NCBI RefSeq assembly: GCF_024460775.1
Contig: NZ_JANFYZ010000008.1
Coordinates: 1 to 64,000, forward strand
Direction: 5' to 3'
From: Desulfovibrio desulfuricans
GTDB lineage: Bacteria > Desulfobacterota > Desulfovibrionia > Desulfovibrionales > Desulfovibrionaceae
DNA: 64,000 bases
Under the pieces are notes generated by a model, which was not told the DNA's origin, made no database searches, and was given only the letters and a program-made list of their open reading frames with translations. This document shows, piece by piece, positions 25,462 through 34,456 of this stretch. The position numbers were made by a program, and so were the translations under genes. Position 1 is the first letter of the stretch; each line of letters opens with the position of its first letter.

Positions 25462-25890
25462 CTAATTGCGCACGTCGTCATCATTGTCGGCAGGACGCGC
25501 AGCAGGCCGCTGCCCTTTCTGGGAGTCGCGCTGCTGCATGTCGCGCGGGGGACGGCGGTCATCGCGCGGGCGGCCCATCTCGTCGCCACGGGAGCTGCGG
25601 CGGTCGCCCTTTTCGCTGTCGTAGCGGGGCTTGCCCATTTTTTCGCCCTGTTCGCTGCGGTTGTCGTGGCGTCCGTCCATGCGCCCATTGGGGTGGTTCT
25701 TGCTGTCCTTGCGGTCATACTGACGTCCGCCACGATCAGCGTCCTGGCGCCCGTTACGGTCGCCCTTCTGTTTGTACCCTTGCGGGGCATCTCCATTCTG
25801 GGCCGCCTGCACGGCAGGGGTGCCCACAAAGAGCAGGCCCACGGCAAGGGCGCTCAGCGCCAACGGTTTCAACACATATTTCATACGCAT
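25462..25890 (-). CDS. Exported, highly charged protein of unknown function
   Basis: A 142-residue protein with a clear signal peptide (Ala-rich core, cleavage near Ala29) and a mature part made almost wholly of Asp, Arg, Lys, Gly, Gln and Ser, with Arg-Gly-Asp, Asp-Arg-Gly and Arg-Pro-Arg-Asp-Asp-Arg-Arg-type patterns and no cysteine. It is likely disordered in the periplasm. AAGGAGG precedes the ATG at 25890. It resembles charged envelope-stress or metal-buffering proteins, but no family is recognised. It lies next to larC on the same strand. Confidence 0.75.
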   Translation of the reverse strand: MRMKYVLKPLALSALAVGLLFVGTPAVQAAQNGDAPQGYKQKGDRNGRQDADRGGRQYDRKDSKNHPNGRMDGRHDNRSEQGEKMGKPRYDSEKGDRRSSRGDEMGRPRDDRRPPRDMQQRDSQKGQRPAARPADNDDDVRN

Positions 25891-26049
25891 AAAGTTCCTC
25901 CTTGGGTGGGCATTTCGCCCATTGCCTCCTTACGCCAGCTCGAGCCTGTGCGCAAGATGGCAGCCATGCTATGGAACTTTATGTTAAAAAGCCGTTAGTG
26001 CGCCAACCAGCAGAATACAAGAAGCAGACCTTGTGCCGCAAAAAGGCCA

Positions 26050-27210
26050 TCAGTTTTTGACGCGCGCATTGCGCAGGGCCGGGACGCCCACGCCGTCTCG
26101 CAAGGCTGCGGCCTTGAGCGCTTCTGCCTCGGGGCGCACATACGTTTGCCCTTCAATAGAATACTCCTTGGCGGCAAGAGGTTGCCCCGCCATGTCCACT
26201 GAAACGGCGCGACGCGGTGCAACCACGCGATCAAGCGTCTGTTCGCGCAGGCCCAGAGTGTGGGTGTGGCGCAGCACGGCATTTTCCACACAATCTCTCT
26301 GCCCGGGCAGGCATAGCACACGCAGCAATCCGGCAGGGCGGTTCTTCTTGCCCACACCCGGCAGCCACAGCACGTCAAGAACCTCCGGCATGGCGGAGAG
26401 CGCCTCCAGCGCCATACCCAGGTCTTCGCCGTTAAGGTGATCAATATGGCTCTCGAACTGCATGACCTTTTCACGCCCTCCAAGCACATGGTCAGCGCCG
26501 CCTGCGCCGTCTTCCACAAGCCACGCCCGCAGGCCAGCGGGCGCGGGACGGGAGCCGTAGCCTGTGCCAAGCGCAACGGCAACGCCCTCCGGGCCGGAAA
26601 CAAACTGGTCTGTCAGGACATGCACCAGGGCTGCGCCCGTGGGCGTAACAAGCTCCTCGCGCGCATCTGTGGCAAAAACCGGCTTACCGCGCATAAGATA
26701 CGCCGTTGCGGGCGCTGGCAGCGGGATGCGCCCGTGGGCGCACTCCACGGTTCCGGAAAACCACGGCAACGGCGAGGCGCATATCCGGCTCACGCCCAAG
26801 GCCTCCACGGCATATGCCGCGCCCAGAATATCCACGAGGGTATCGATGGCCCCCACCTCGTGAAAGTGCACCTCAGCCGGGGCAATCTGGTGCGCGTGCG
26901 CTTCGGCTTCAGTCAATGCATTTAGGGCTGCCAGAGCGCGGCTGCGCACGCCGGGCGAGACTTCAACCCTTTCAAATATGGCGGCGATATCCGCCGGATG
27001 CCGCAGGGGCTGCCCCTCGGCATTCCAGCTTACGGCAACCATCTGACCCGGCCCGCCGGGCCGTGTTTCGCCCCTGGCGTCAATGCGGCAATCCACTCCG
27101 GCGCGGGCCAGAGCAGCAGCCAGCGGGGCATAATCCACCCCAAGGTGCGCAAGGGCCGCAAGGGTCATATCCCCGCTGATGCCGCCAGAGCAATCAAGAT
27201 ATAAAAACAT
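26050..27210 (-). CDS. larC: Nickel-insertion protein LarC (pyridinium-3,5-bisthiocarboxylate mononucleotide)
   Basis: A 386-residue protein starting Met-Phe-Leu-Tyr-Leu-Asp-Cys-Ser-Gly-Gly-Ile-Ser-Gly-Asp-Met, the hallmark of LarC. Then come His-Ala-His, Val-His-Phe-His-Glu-Val-Gly-Ala-Ile-Asp and Pro-x-x-Thr-Gly-Ala-Ala. LarC puts nickel into the pincer cofactor of lactate racemase and related enzymes. Neither LarB nor LarE is nearby. In many organisms LarC is made by a frameshift from larC1 and larC2; here it is one uninterrupted frame. The start at 27210 follows GGAAGGGG; 27258 is rejected. Confidence 0.93.
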   Translation of the reverse strand: MFLYLDCSGGISGDMTLAALAHLGVDYAPLAAALARAGVDCRIDARGETRPGGPGQMVAVSWNAEGQPLRHPADIAAIFERVEVSPGVRSRALAALNALTEAEAHAHQIAPAEVHFHEVGAIDTLVDILGAAYAVEALGVSRICASPLPWFSGTVECAHGRIPLPAPATAYLMRGKPVFATDAREELVTPTGAALVHVLTDQFVSGPEGVAVALGTGYGSRPAPAGLRAWLVEDGAGGADHVLGGREKVMQFESHIDHLNGEDLGMALEALSAMPEVLDVLWLPGVGKKNRPAGLLRVLCLPGQRDCVENAVLRHTHTLGLREQTLDRVVAPRRAVSVDMAGQPLAAKEYSIEGQTYVRPEAEALKAAALRDGVGVPALRNARVKN

Positions 27211-27352
27211 ATCGGCCCCTTCCAAATTTGTCTGCGCGCGCAAACTGAGCACGCGCACTTGTGCAGCCTCGGCACATTGGTGTATAAAAGGATTGTGCGG
27301 GTCGCTGCGACCACGCCGTTATAACCTGAAACATATCCCCCCGGAGGGAAGC

Positions 27353-28003
27353 ATGCCTGTACAGAATTGGATGACCACCGATGTTGTCAGCGTTGGCCCC
27401 GATACATCGCTGCTCAAAGTGGGCAAGCTCATGAAGGATCACCACATCCGCCGCATCCCGGTTGTTGATGATAACGGTCAGGTCGTTGGCATTATCTCTG
27501 ACCGCGACGTGCGCGACGCCTCCCCCTCCAAGGCCACCACGCTCGACATGTACGAAATGCACTACCTGCTGGCCGAGCTGAAGGCCAAAAACATTATGAC
27601 GGCCAAGCCCATCACCGTCAAACCGACCGACACTGTCGAGCAGGCAGCCCTGATCATGCTGGACAACAAGGTTGGCGGCCTGCCTGTAGTGGACGACAAC
27701 GGCAGGCTTGTGGGCATCATTTCTGACCATGATGTTTTCAAGGCTCTGGTCGACATCACCGGCGCACGCATGGGTGGTTTGCAATTTGCCATAGAATTGC
27801 CCGACCAGCCCGGCACGGCGCGCCCCCTGTTTGACCTGCTGCGCGCGCACAATGCCCGTTTGCTCTCGGTGCTGACCGTCTCCAATGCCGATGGCAACCG
27901 CCAACTGTTCATCCGTGTGCGAGACCTTGAAAATTCCAAGGCCGAGCAGGAGCTTATGGACGGAGTCGGCAAGCTCGGCAAAGTGCTCTATTGCCAGCAC
28001 TAA
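27353..28003 (+). CDS. CBS-pair and ACT-like domain protein
   Basis: A 216-residue protein with two CBS domains (about 1-60 and 77-135; each with Arg/Gly-x-Pro-Val-Val-Asp-Asp-Asn-Gly and Val-Gly-Ile-Ile-Ser-Asp) and a C-terminal ACT-like region (about 150-216). CBS pairs bind adenylates and sense energy; this arrangement resembles AcuB-type proteins. No enzyme domain is attached. GGAGGG precedes the ATG at 27353. It is divergent from larC, and the next gene downstream is dsrC after 257 bases. Confidence 0.88.
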   Translation: MPVQNWMTTDVVSVGPDTSLLKVGKLMKDHHIRRIPVVDDNGQVVGIISDRDVRDASPSKATTLDMYEMHYLLAELKAKNIMTAKPITVKPTDTVEQAALIMLDNKVGGLPVVDDNGRLVGIISDHDVFKALVDITGARMGGLQFAIELPDQPGTARPLFDLLRAHNARLLSVLTVSNADGNRQLFIRVRDLENSKAEQELMDGVGKLGKVLYCQH

Positions 28004-28260
28004 ATCCCTACAATTAAATCATATTTATCCTATCGCATCTGAATTACTCAACAAAAGCCGCAACAAAAAAAGTGGGGCAAGAGCAAAAAAGATGCACAGG
28101 ACTTGCCATCAAAAATTATTTGTGTCATAAGGACTCTCGTTGTGATTGCGGTATGCTTTCGCGCCCAACGGAGGAATTCGGCCGGAAATATCCGGTTGTG
28201 CAACGCCTGGGCGTCCGCCCCGGCGAGGTTGAGCAATAGCTGTCCAAGGAGGACACACGC

Positions 28261-28578
28261 ATGGCTGAGATCACCTATAAAGGTAAAAGCTTTGAAGTTG
28301 ACGAAGACGGTTTCCTTCTGCGTTTTGACGACTGGTGCCCCGAATGGATGGACTATGTGAAGGAATCCGAAGGCATCTCTGAGATCAACGCTGATCACCA
28401 GAAGATCCTTGACTTCCTGCAGGACTACTACAAGAAGAACGGCATTGCCCCCATGGTCCGTATTCTTTCCAAGAACACCGGCTACAAGCTGAAGGAAGTG
28501 TACGAACTCTTCCCCTCCGGCCCCGGCAAAGGCGCCTGCAAAATGGCCGGCCTGCCTAAGCCCACTGGCTGCGTGTAG
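28261..28578 (+). CDS. dsrC: Sulfur-carrier protein DsrC
   Basis: A 105-residue protein with the flexible C-terminal arm carrying Cys93 (Gly-Ala-Cys-Lys-Met-Ala-Gly) and the second-last Cys104, both needed for the DsrC trisulfide cycle. DsrC takes the sulfite-derived sulfur from DsrAB as a trisulfide that DsrMKJOP reduces, so it is central to sulfate respiration. AAGGAGG precedes the ATG. The 257-base upstream region has an AT-rich first half and a GC-rich leader near the gene; no clear promoter could be fixed. DsrAB are not in the window, as usual in Desulfovibrio. Confidence 0.97.
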   Translation: MAEITYKGKSFEVDEDGFLLRFDDWCPEWMDYVKESEGISEINADHQKILDFLQDYYKKNGIAPMVRILSKNTGYKLKEVYELFPSGPGKGACKMAGLPKPTGCV

Positions 28579-28597
28579 TCCAGCCGCAACATTTTGG

Positions 28598-28631
28598 AAA
28601 AAAGCGGAAGGGAAACCTTCCGCTTTTTTTT
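28598..28631 (+). terminator. Terminator of dsrC
   Basis: A 9-bp core stem (28603-28611 with 28616-28624) in A/T-rich flanks and a run of eight T. Confidence 0.92.
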
Positions 28632-28782
28632 GCCCATACCGCCCTGCTCGGGCATGCGCCGCCCATACCGTGCGGCGCGCCCGCCGGGGCTTGCCTTTCT
28701 GGCAACATTTCATATCTTCTCATCAGCCCGCGCTACGCTCCCCTCCCTTTACGCCGGGCCAAAAAAACGGTATCGCCCTGCC

Positions 28783-31221
28783 ATGAAAATTCGTCTGTCC
28801 CTGAAAAAATGCGCCCTCTGGTTTATGGGCATCGTTATAGTCTGCGGCCTGCTGGGCGGCGGCGCGGTGGCCATGCTTTTTTACTGGGCCTCGCGCGACC
28901 TGCCCGACCTGAACCGTATCGCCGAATACAAGCAGCCGCAGGCTACTGTCATTCTGGCGCGCGACGGTTCAACCCTTGGCACCCTCTATCACGAAAAGCG
29001 CTTTGTCATTGGGCTCAAGGACATGTCGCGCTATCTGCCCATGGCCTTTCTGGCTGCGGAAGACGACGCCTTCTACAGGCACATGGGCATTGACCCCGTG
29101 GCCATCGCACGCGCCGCCATCAACAACTTCCGCAAGGGACGCCAGGGCGAGGGCGGCAGCACCATTACCCAGCAGCTCATCAAGCAATTGCTGCTCACAT
29201 CCGAGCGCAGCTATACCCGCAAGATGAAAGAGGCCATTTTGGCCTATCAACTTGAAAGAAACTTCACCAAGGATCAGATCCTTACCATATATCTGAACCA
29301 GATATATCTGGGTGAACACGCCTTTGGCGTGGAATCGGCTGCCCGCACCTATTTTGGCAAGCATGCCGCTGATATCACCCTGGCCGAAAGCGCCGTCATT
29401 GCGGGCCTGCCCAAGGCCCCCAGTTCTTACAATCCCTTCCGCAGGCCGGAGGAAGCCAAGAACCGGCAGATGTACGTGCTTGGCCGACTGCGCGACCTCA
29501 AGTGGATCACTCAGGCCGAGTATGATCAGGCTGTGGCCGAACCGCTGGTCTACTGGAGCATGCCCGAGGGCATGGGCGGTGCGGCGCAGTGGTATCTTGA
29601 AGAAGCCCGTCGCCTGCTGGTGGAATTTTTTACGGAATCAAACCTCCGCGCACTGGGGGTGGAAACCACCAAGTACGGCGCGGATTACGTGTACGAAGCA
29701 GGCCTGACAGTGCAAACCGCCATGGATCCTGCACATCAGACTGCGGCTGGCGCGGCCCTGCGCCGTGGGCTGGAAGAACTGGACAAGCGCCAGGGCTGGC
29801 GCGGCCCTGTGGAGCAGCTTGACCCGGCAAAACAGAAGGAATTTCTGGCGAAAAACCAGTTTTCTCCCCTTGATCTGGCAGGCGGTGACTGGGTGAAGGC
29901 CCTTGTGACCACCGTGGATACCAAGGAAGTCAAAGTGGCGCTGGGCCAGGGATATACGGGCATTGTGCCTGTTTCGGCCATGTCCTGGGCGCGCAAGCCC
30001 AACCCCAAGGTTGCGGCTGCCAACGCGCCAGCCATCAAAGACCCCCGCCAGGTGGTGGCGGTTGGCAATGTTATCTGGGTTTCCGCAGAAGAAATCACGG
30101 TTACGGAAACCAACGCCAAGGGCCGCAAAGAGCAGAAAACCATTCCTTTTGATCCCACTGCGGTCAAAAAGAATACCCCTATCCATCTGCGCTTGCAGCA
30201 GGATCCGCTGGTGCAGGGGGCCATTGCCTCCGTGGAACCGCAGAGCGGCGACGTTGTGGCCCTTATCGGCGGCTACCAGTTTGGCGACAGCCACTTTAAC
30301 CGCGCAACGCAGGCTCGCCGTCAGCCCGGCTCCAGCTTCAAGCCTGTGGTCTATTCCACGGCCATGGACTTTGGCTTTACGCCCGCCTCCACGGTGCTGG
30401 ACGCGCCCTTTGTGTATGTGAACCCCTACACCAATGAAGTGTGGAGGCCCTCAAACTACGAACACAACTACAAGGGCGAACTGCCCCTGCACACGGCTCT
30501 GGCCCTTTCCCGCAATACCTGCACCGTGCGCGTGGCGCAGCAGGTGGGCATAGCCAATGTGGTGCAGCGCGCCAAGGCTCTGGGGCTTGAACCGCATTTT
30601 CCGCAGGAACTGGCTATCAGCCTCGGCGCTGTGGCCGTGTCTCCGCTTAATCTTACGCAGGCCTACGCTGCCTTTGCCAATCAGGGGCTTGGGGTGCGCC
30701 CGCGCATCATCACCTCCATCAGCGACCCGCAGGGCCGTGTGCTCTACAGGCAGGAAGTGGAACACTGGCAGGCTGTCAGCCCCCAGAACGCCTACATTAT
30801 GGACACTTTGCTCAAGGAAGTTGTCAATTCCGGCACTGGCGGGCGCGCCAGGATTGATGGGCGCATCATAGCGGGTAAAACCGGCACCACCAATGATGAA
30901 CGCGACGCGTGGTTCATGGGCTTTTCGCCCTACCTCGTGACCGGCGTCTACGTGGGTTACGATCAGGTGCAGAGCCTTGGCCGCCTTGAACAGGGCGGGC
31001 GTACTGCCGCCCCCATCTTCCGTTACTACCGCAGTGAAGTGGAAGACCGCTACCCCAAGGACGACTTTGTGATGCCCGAGGGCATTGTGATGGCCGATGG
31101 CCTGGCTTTCAAGGCCGACCAGCCCATGCAGGGCGCATCTGCGACCTCCCCCACCACTGCCGATGGAACGGCAGTGGATACCTCGGAAGGCGGCGAAGAC
31201 CTGATGCGCCAGATGTTCTAA
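28783..31221 (+). CDS. Class A penicillin-binding protein (PBP1A-type)
   Basis: An 812-residue inner-membrane protein: membrane anchor (about 12-34), GT51 glycosyltransferase (Glu-Asp-Asp-Ala-Phe-Tyr-Arg-His, Gly-Gly-Ser-Thr-Ile-Thr-Gln-Gln, Tyr-Leu-Asn-Gln-Ile-Tyr-Leu-Gly), an inserted beta domain, and a transpeptidase with Ser-Ser-Phe-Lys (SxxK), Ser-Arg-Asn (SxN) and Lys-Thr-Gly-Thr. It builds and cross-links peptidoglycan. The start at 28783 precedes the anchor; an earlier start would read through the dsrC terminator. Confidence 0.95.
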   Translation: MKIRLSLKKCALWFMGIVIVCGLLGGGAVAMLFYWASRDLPDLNRIAEYKQPQATVILARDGSTLGTLYHEKRFVIGLKDMSRYLPMAFLAAEDDAFYRHMGIDPVAIARAAINNFRKGRQGEGGSTITQQLIKQLLLTSERSYTRKMKEAILAYQLERNFTKDQILTIYLNQIYLGEHAFGVESAARTYFGKHAADITLAESAVIAGLPKAPSSYNPFRRPEEAKNRQMYVLGRLRDLKWITQAEYDQAVAEPLVYWSMPEGMGGAAQWYLEEARRLLVEFFTESNLRALGVETTKYGADYVYEAGLTVQTAMDPAHQTAAGAALRRGLEELDKRQGWRGPVEQLDPAKQKEFLAKNQFSPLDLAGGDWVKALVTTVDTKEVKVALGQGYTGIVPVSAMSWARKPNPKVAAANAPAIKDPRQVVAVGNVIWVSAEEITVTETNAKGRKEQKTIPFDPTAVKKNTPIHLRLQQDPLVQGAIASVEPQSGDVVALIGGYQFGDSHFNRATQARRQPGSSFKPVVYSTAMDFGFTPASTVLDAPFVYVNPYTNEVWRPSNYEHNYKGELPLHTALALSRNTCTVRVAQQVGIANVVQRAKALGLEPHFPQELAISLGAVAVSPLNLTQAYAAFANQGLGVRPRIITSISDPQGRVLYRQEVEHWQAVSPQNAYIMDTLLKEVVNSGTGGRARIDGRIIAGKTGTTNDERDAWFMGFSPYLVTGVYVGYDQVQSLGRLEQGGRTAAPIFRYYRSEVEDRYPKDDFVMPEGIVMADGLAFKADQPMQGASATSPTTADGTAVDTSEGGEDLMRQMF

Positions 31222-31256
31222 GCGCAGGCCCCAGAAGCCAGACGTTTAAAGCCACA

Positions 31257-31308
31257 GTCACGCACGGAATTGCACCAGCCGAAAGACTATGCAGCTTCCG
31301 TGCGTGAC
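31257..31308. repeat. 13-bp perfect inverted repeat before adenine deaminase
   Basis: Arms 31257-31269 and 31296-31308 are perfectly complementary with a 26-base loop. No T run follows on the plus strand, so it is not a standard terminator. It lies in the 180-base gap between the PBP gene and ade. Confidence 0.5.
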
Positions 31309-31401
31309 GCGGCGTAGACAAGACCGCCCGGCAAAAGCCGAATTTCCCATCCTGCAAGCGCTCCGGCGTGGTGCAGCCTGCCCTGCGGGGCGGAGACCTC
31401 C

Positions 31402-33123
31402 ATGAAACATCGCATCAACATGGCCGCCGGAACCGAACCGGCGGATATCCTCATCACAAACGCCAGAGTCGTTGATGTTTTTTCCGGTCTGGTGCGGCAG
31501 GATTCCGTGGCCATCGGCGACGGCGTTTTTCTGGGTTTTGGCCAGCGCGAGGCCCGCGAAGTGGTGGACGCACAAGGGGCCTATCTGCTGCCCGGCTTCA
31601 TCGATGCCCACATCCATCTGGAATCCAGCATGGTCACTCCAGCGCGCTTTGCCGAGATGGCCCTGCCCCACGGCACCACATCCGTTGTGGCAGACCCGCA
31701 CGAGCTGGCCAACGTATGCGGCACTGCCGCCTTGCGCTTCTTGCTTGCCAGCGCCCAGACCCTGCCCTTGAGCATTTTTCTGGCCCTGCCTTCATGCGTT
31801 CCGGCCACGCCATTTGAAGACAGCGGCGCGGTGTTGAAAGCCGAAGACCTGGCTCCCTTCATGGACGACCCGTACGTGGCCTCGCTGGGCGAAATGATGA
31901 ACTACCCCGGCGTGCTCAGCGGCGATCCTGAAGTGCTGGAAAAGCTTGCCCTGAGCCGTTCACGGCGCAAGCCCGTTGACGGACACGCCCCGGCCCTGCT
32001 GGGCAGGGAACTTGACGCCTACCTGTGCACGGGCATTGCCAATACGCACGAGTGCACCACAGCTGAAGAATTTCACCAGAACCTCATGCGCGGCTGCCGC
32101 ATCTTTTTGCGAGACGGCTCCGCAGCGCGCAACCTGCCCGCGCTGGCCCCGCTGGTCACGCCCGGCAACTGCCACCGCTGCGCCTTTTGCTGCGATGACC
32201 GCCACGCCTCCGAACTCCTTACTGCGGGCCATATGGACGAAGTGCTGCGCAAGGCCGTGGCCCTGGGCATGGACCCCGTCACGGCAGTGCGTCTATGTAC
32301 CCTCAACGCCGCCGAGGCCGAGGGACTGCCAGGCAAGGGGGCCATTGCCCCCGGCTATGACGCCGACTGCGTGCTGGTTGACGATCTGGCATCCTTCAAC
32401 GTGCGCATGACCTTTGCGGGGGGGAGGCAGATCGCCGCAGAAGGCCGCATGCTCGTCCTGCTGGCGGATCCGCCCCTGAACGACCTGACCAATACGGTGC
32501 GGCTTGCGCCCCTGCCGGATGACGTGCTTGCTCTGCCCCTGCCGTCGGGCCGCGCACGGGTTATCCGCCTGCACCCCGGTTCGCTGGTGACGGATGCCGA
32601 AGAGCATGACGTCGCCTGCACCAATGGACTTTTTGACGCCCGCCAGAACGACGGTCTGTGCAAGCTGGCAGTTGTGGAGCGCCACAAGGCCACTGGCAAG
32701 GTGGGCGTGGGCATTCTGGCAGGATACGGCCTGCGCAACGCGGCTGTGGCAACCTCAGTGAGCCACGACTCGCACAATATTGTGGTCTGCGGGGACAACG
32801 ATGCAGACATGCTGGCCGCCGTGCGCCGGGTTGCCGCCATGGGCGGCGGCATCGCCGTTGCGGGCGAAGGCCGGATTCTTGAGGAGCTGCCCCTGCCCGT
32901 GGCCGGGCTGATGACCCACGAAGCCCCGGAAACCGTGGTGCGTGCGCTGGATGCCATCCACGGCCTGCTGCACGGGCACGGCATTCCGGCCAATGTGGCT
33001 CCGCTCATGGCTCTGAGCTTCATGGCCCTGCCCGTGATTCCCTCGCTCAAGCTGACCGCGCGCGGTCTTTTTTCCGTTGCCGACTGGCGCTTTGTTTCGG
33101 TAGACGCGGCAGCGCGGCTCTGA
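31402..33123 (+). CDS. ade: Adenine deaminase
   Basis: A 573-residue amidohydrolase with the metal motif Asp-Ala-His-Ile-His-Leu-Glu-Ser, His-Gly-Thr-Thr-Ser-Val-Val-Ala-Asp-Pro-His-Glu, and the C-terminal Asp-Ser-His-Asn domain (Ser-His-Asp-Ser-His-Asn-Ile). It converts adenine to hypoxanthine for purine salvage, in the cytoplasm. Length matches the bacterial Ade family. Downstream trmI is 68 bases away on the same strand. Confidence 0.95.
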   Translation: MKHRINMAAGTEPADILITNARVVDVFSGLVRQDSVAIGDGVFLGFGQREAREVVDAQGAYLLPGFIDAHIHLESSMVTPARFAEMALPHGTTSVVADPHELANVCGTAALRFLLASAQTLPLSIFLALPSCVPATPFEDSGAVLKAEDLAPFMDDPYVASLGEMMNYPGVLSGDPEVLEKLALSRSRRKPVDGHAPALLGRELDAYLCTGIANTHECTTAEEFHQNLMRGCRIFLRDGSAARNLPALAPLVTPGNCHRCAFCCDDRHASELLTAGHMDEVLRKAVALGMDPVTAVRLCTLNAAEAEGLPGKGAIAPGYDADCVLVDDLASFNVRMTFAGGRQIAAEGRMLVLLADPPLNDLTNTVRLAPLPDDVLALPLPSGRARVIRLHPGSLVTDAEEHDVACTNGLFDARQNDGLCKLAVVERHKATGKVGVGILAGYGLRNAAVATSVSHDSHNIVVCGDNDADMLAAVRRVAAMGGGIAVAGEGRILEELPLPVAGLMTHEAPETVVRALDAIHGLLHGHGIPANVAPLMALSFMALPVIPSLKLTARGLFSVADWRFVSVDAAARL

Positions 33124-33191
33124 GGCATTTTTTCTGACACCTGAGGGTAGCGTCCATTGCGCAGCCCTGAAGCAGCTAATAAAGGAACCTC

Positions 33192-34076
33192 ATGATTCCC
33201 TTCGGTACGCTTGTCGTCTATGTAACCCCCAAGGGCCGCCGCTATGTCAAACGCCTCGTTGAAGGCCAGGACTGGCACAGCAATGATGGCACCCTTGTTT
33301 CCACCGAGGTGGCGCAGGCTGACCTTGGCTCTGTGGTCTACACCAACCAGAATGTGCCCATTCAGGTGATGGAAGCCACCCTGTATGACCGCCTCAAGGG
33401 CCTCAAGCGTCAGACGCAGATCATCTACCCCAAGGATATCGCCTATATCTGCCTGCGCCTCGGCGCTGGCCCGGGGCGTACCATCATCGAGGCGGGCTGC
33501 GGTTCCGGCGGCCTGACCACTGGCCTTTCGTGGTTCTGCGGCCCCACCGGGCGCGTGGTGAGCCATGAGGCCCGTGAGGAATTCATGAAGCTGGCGCGCC
33601 GCAACCTTGAGTGGGCTGGCGTGGGCGAAAATGTGGAACTGCACAACCGCGATGTGGCCGAAGGCTTTGCCGTGACCGGTGCGGACGCGCTCTTCCTTGA
33701 TGTGCGCACCCCGTGGGAATACCTCGACCATGCTCTGGCCGCAGTGCGCCCTGGTGCGAGCTTCGGCTTTTTGCTGCCCACCGTTGACCAGGTGAGCAAG
33801 CTGCTGCTGGGCCTTGAGCGCGGCCCCTTTGCCGATGTGGAAGTGTGCGAGATTCTCATCCGCCGCTGGAAGCCAGTGGCTGACCGCCTGCGCCCCGAAG
33901 ACCGCATGACAGCCCACACGGGTTTTCTGGTCTTTGCCCGTCAGCAGGATCGCAGCGCGGATTTTGACTCGCGCAAGCCCATGGGCACGCGTGAACGCAA
34001 GCAGGAAGCCGCCCGTCAGGCCCGCCTTGGCCTCACAGACGAAGCCCCAGAAGCTCTCGAAGGTGATATGGAGTGA
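33192..34076 (+). CDS. trmI: tRNA (adenine-N1)-methyltransferase TrmI
   Basis: A 294-residue SAM-dependent methyltransferase with a beta-rich N-terminal domain and motif I Ile-Glu-Ala-Gly-Cys-Gly-Ser-Gly-Gly (about 97-105). It methylates adenine 58 in the T-loop of tRNA. The catalytic Asp motif (Leu-Phe-Leu-Asp-Val) is at about 171-175. The last 40 residues are charged. The gene overlaps the next one by 4 bases (GTGA). Confidence 0.92.
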   Translation: MIPFGTLVVYVTPKGRRYVKRLVEGQDWHSNDGTLVSTEVAQADLGSVVYTNQNVPIQVMEATLYDRLKGLKRQTQIIYPKDIAYICLRLGAGPGRTIIEAGCGSGGLTTGLSWFCGPTGRVVSHEAREEFMKLARRNLEWAGVGENVELHNRDVAEGFAVTGADALFLDVRTPWEYLDHALAAVRPGASFGFLLPTVDQVSKLLLGLERGPFADVEVCEILIRRWKPVADRLRPEDRMTAHTGFLVFARQQDRSADFDSRKPMGTRERKQEAARQARLGLTDEAPEALEGDME

Positions 34077-34399
34077 ATCCCTGGGTAGCGCTCATTGCAG
34101 CAGGATTATGTGAAATAGGCTGGCCCCTCGGATTCAAGGTGGCGCAAACAGCGCCCGCCTGGCGAATGGCGGCGATCTCGCTTTCCGTTGCCAGCATGGC
34201 CCTGAGCGGCTGGCTGCTCTTTCTGGCTCAAAAGCAGATTCCCATGGGCACGGCCTACGCCGTGTGGACGGGGATTGGCGCAGCAGGCACGTTCATTCTT
34301 GGCGTTGCCGTGTTTGGCGATGCCCTCAACTGGGGCCGAGCGCTGGGCGTTGCCATGATTATCGGCGGCGTTGTTGTGCTGAAAGCAATGACGCCCTGA
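34073..34399 (+). CDS. Small multidrug-resistance (SMR) transporter, Gdx/SugE-like
   Basis: A 108-residue protein of four helices with the essential Glu14 (Cys-Glu-Ile-Gly-Trp) and Pro-Met-Gly-Thr-Ala-Tyr-Ala-Val-Trp-Thr-Gly-Ile-Gly, which resembles guanidinium exporters of the Gdx/SugE type more than broad drug pumps. GTG start overlapping the trmI stop indicates coupled translation. There is no guanidine riboswitch upstream. Confidence 0.87.
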   Translation: MNPWVALIAAGLCEIGWPLGFKVAQTAPAWRMAAISLSVASMALSGWLLFLAQKQIPMGTAYAVWTGIGAAGTFILGVAVFGDALNWGRALGVAMIIGGVVVLKAMTP

Positions 34400-34416
34400 T
34401 CCCGCAAGTATTGCAT

Positions 34417-34456
34417 AAAACGAAGGCCCGCCATTTGGCGGGCCTTCGTTTTTACT
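34417..34456. terminator. Bidirectional terminator between convergent genes
   Basis: A 16-base stem (34417-34432 with 34437-34452), loop of four, T runs on both strands. Its right arm touches the stop codon of the leftward MFS gene. Confidence 0.9.

Noticed and set aside
32355-33917. 520-codon ORF antisense to ade and trmI
   Set aside because: It spans two convincing genes and their gap, and has shadow-type composition.
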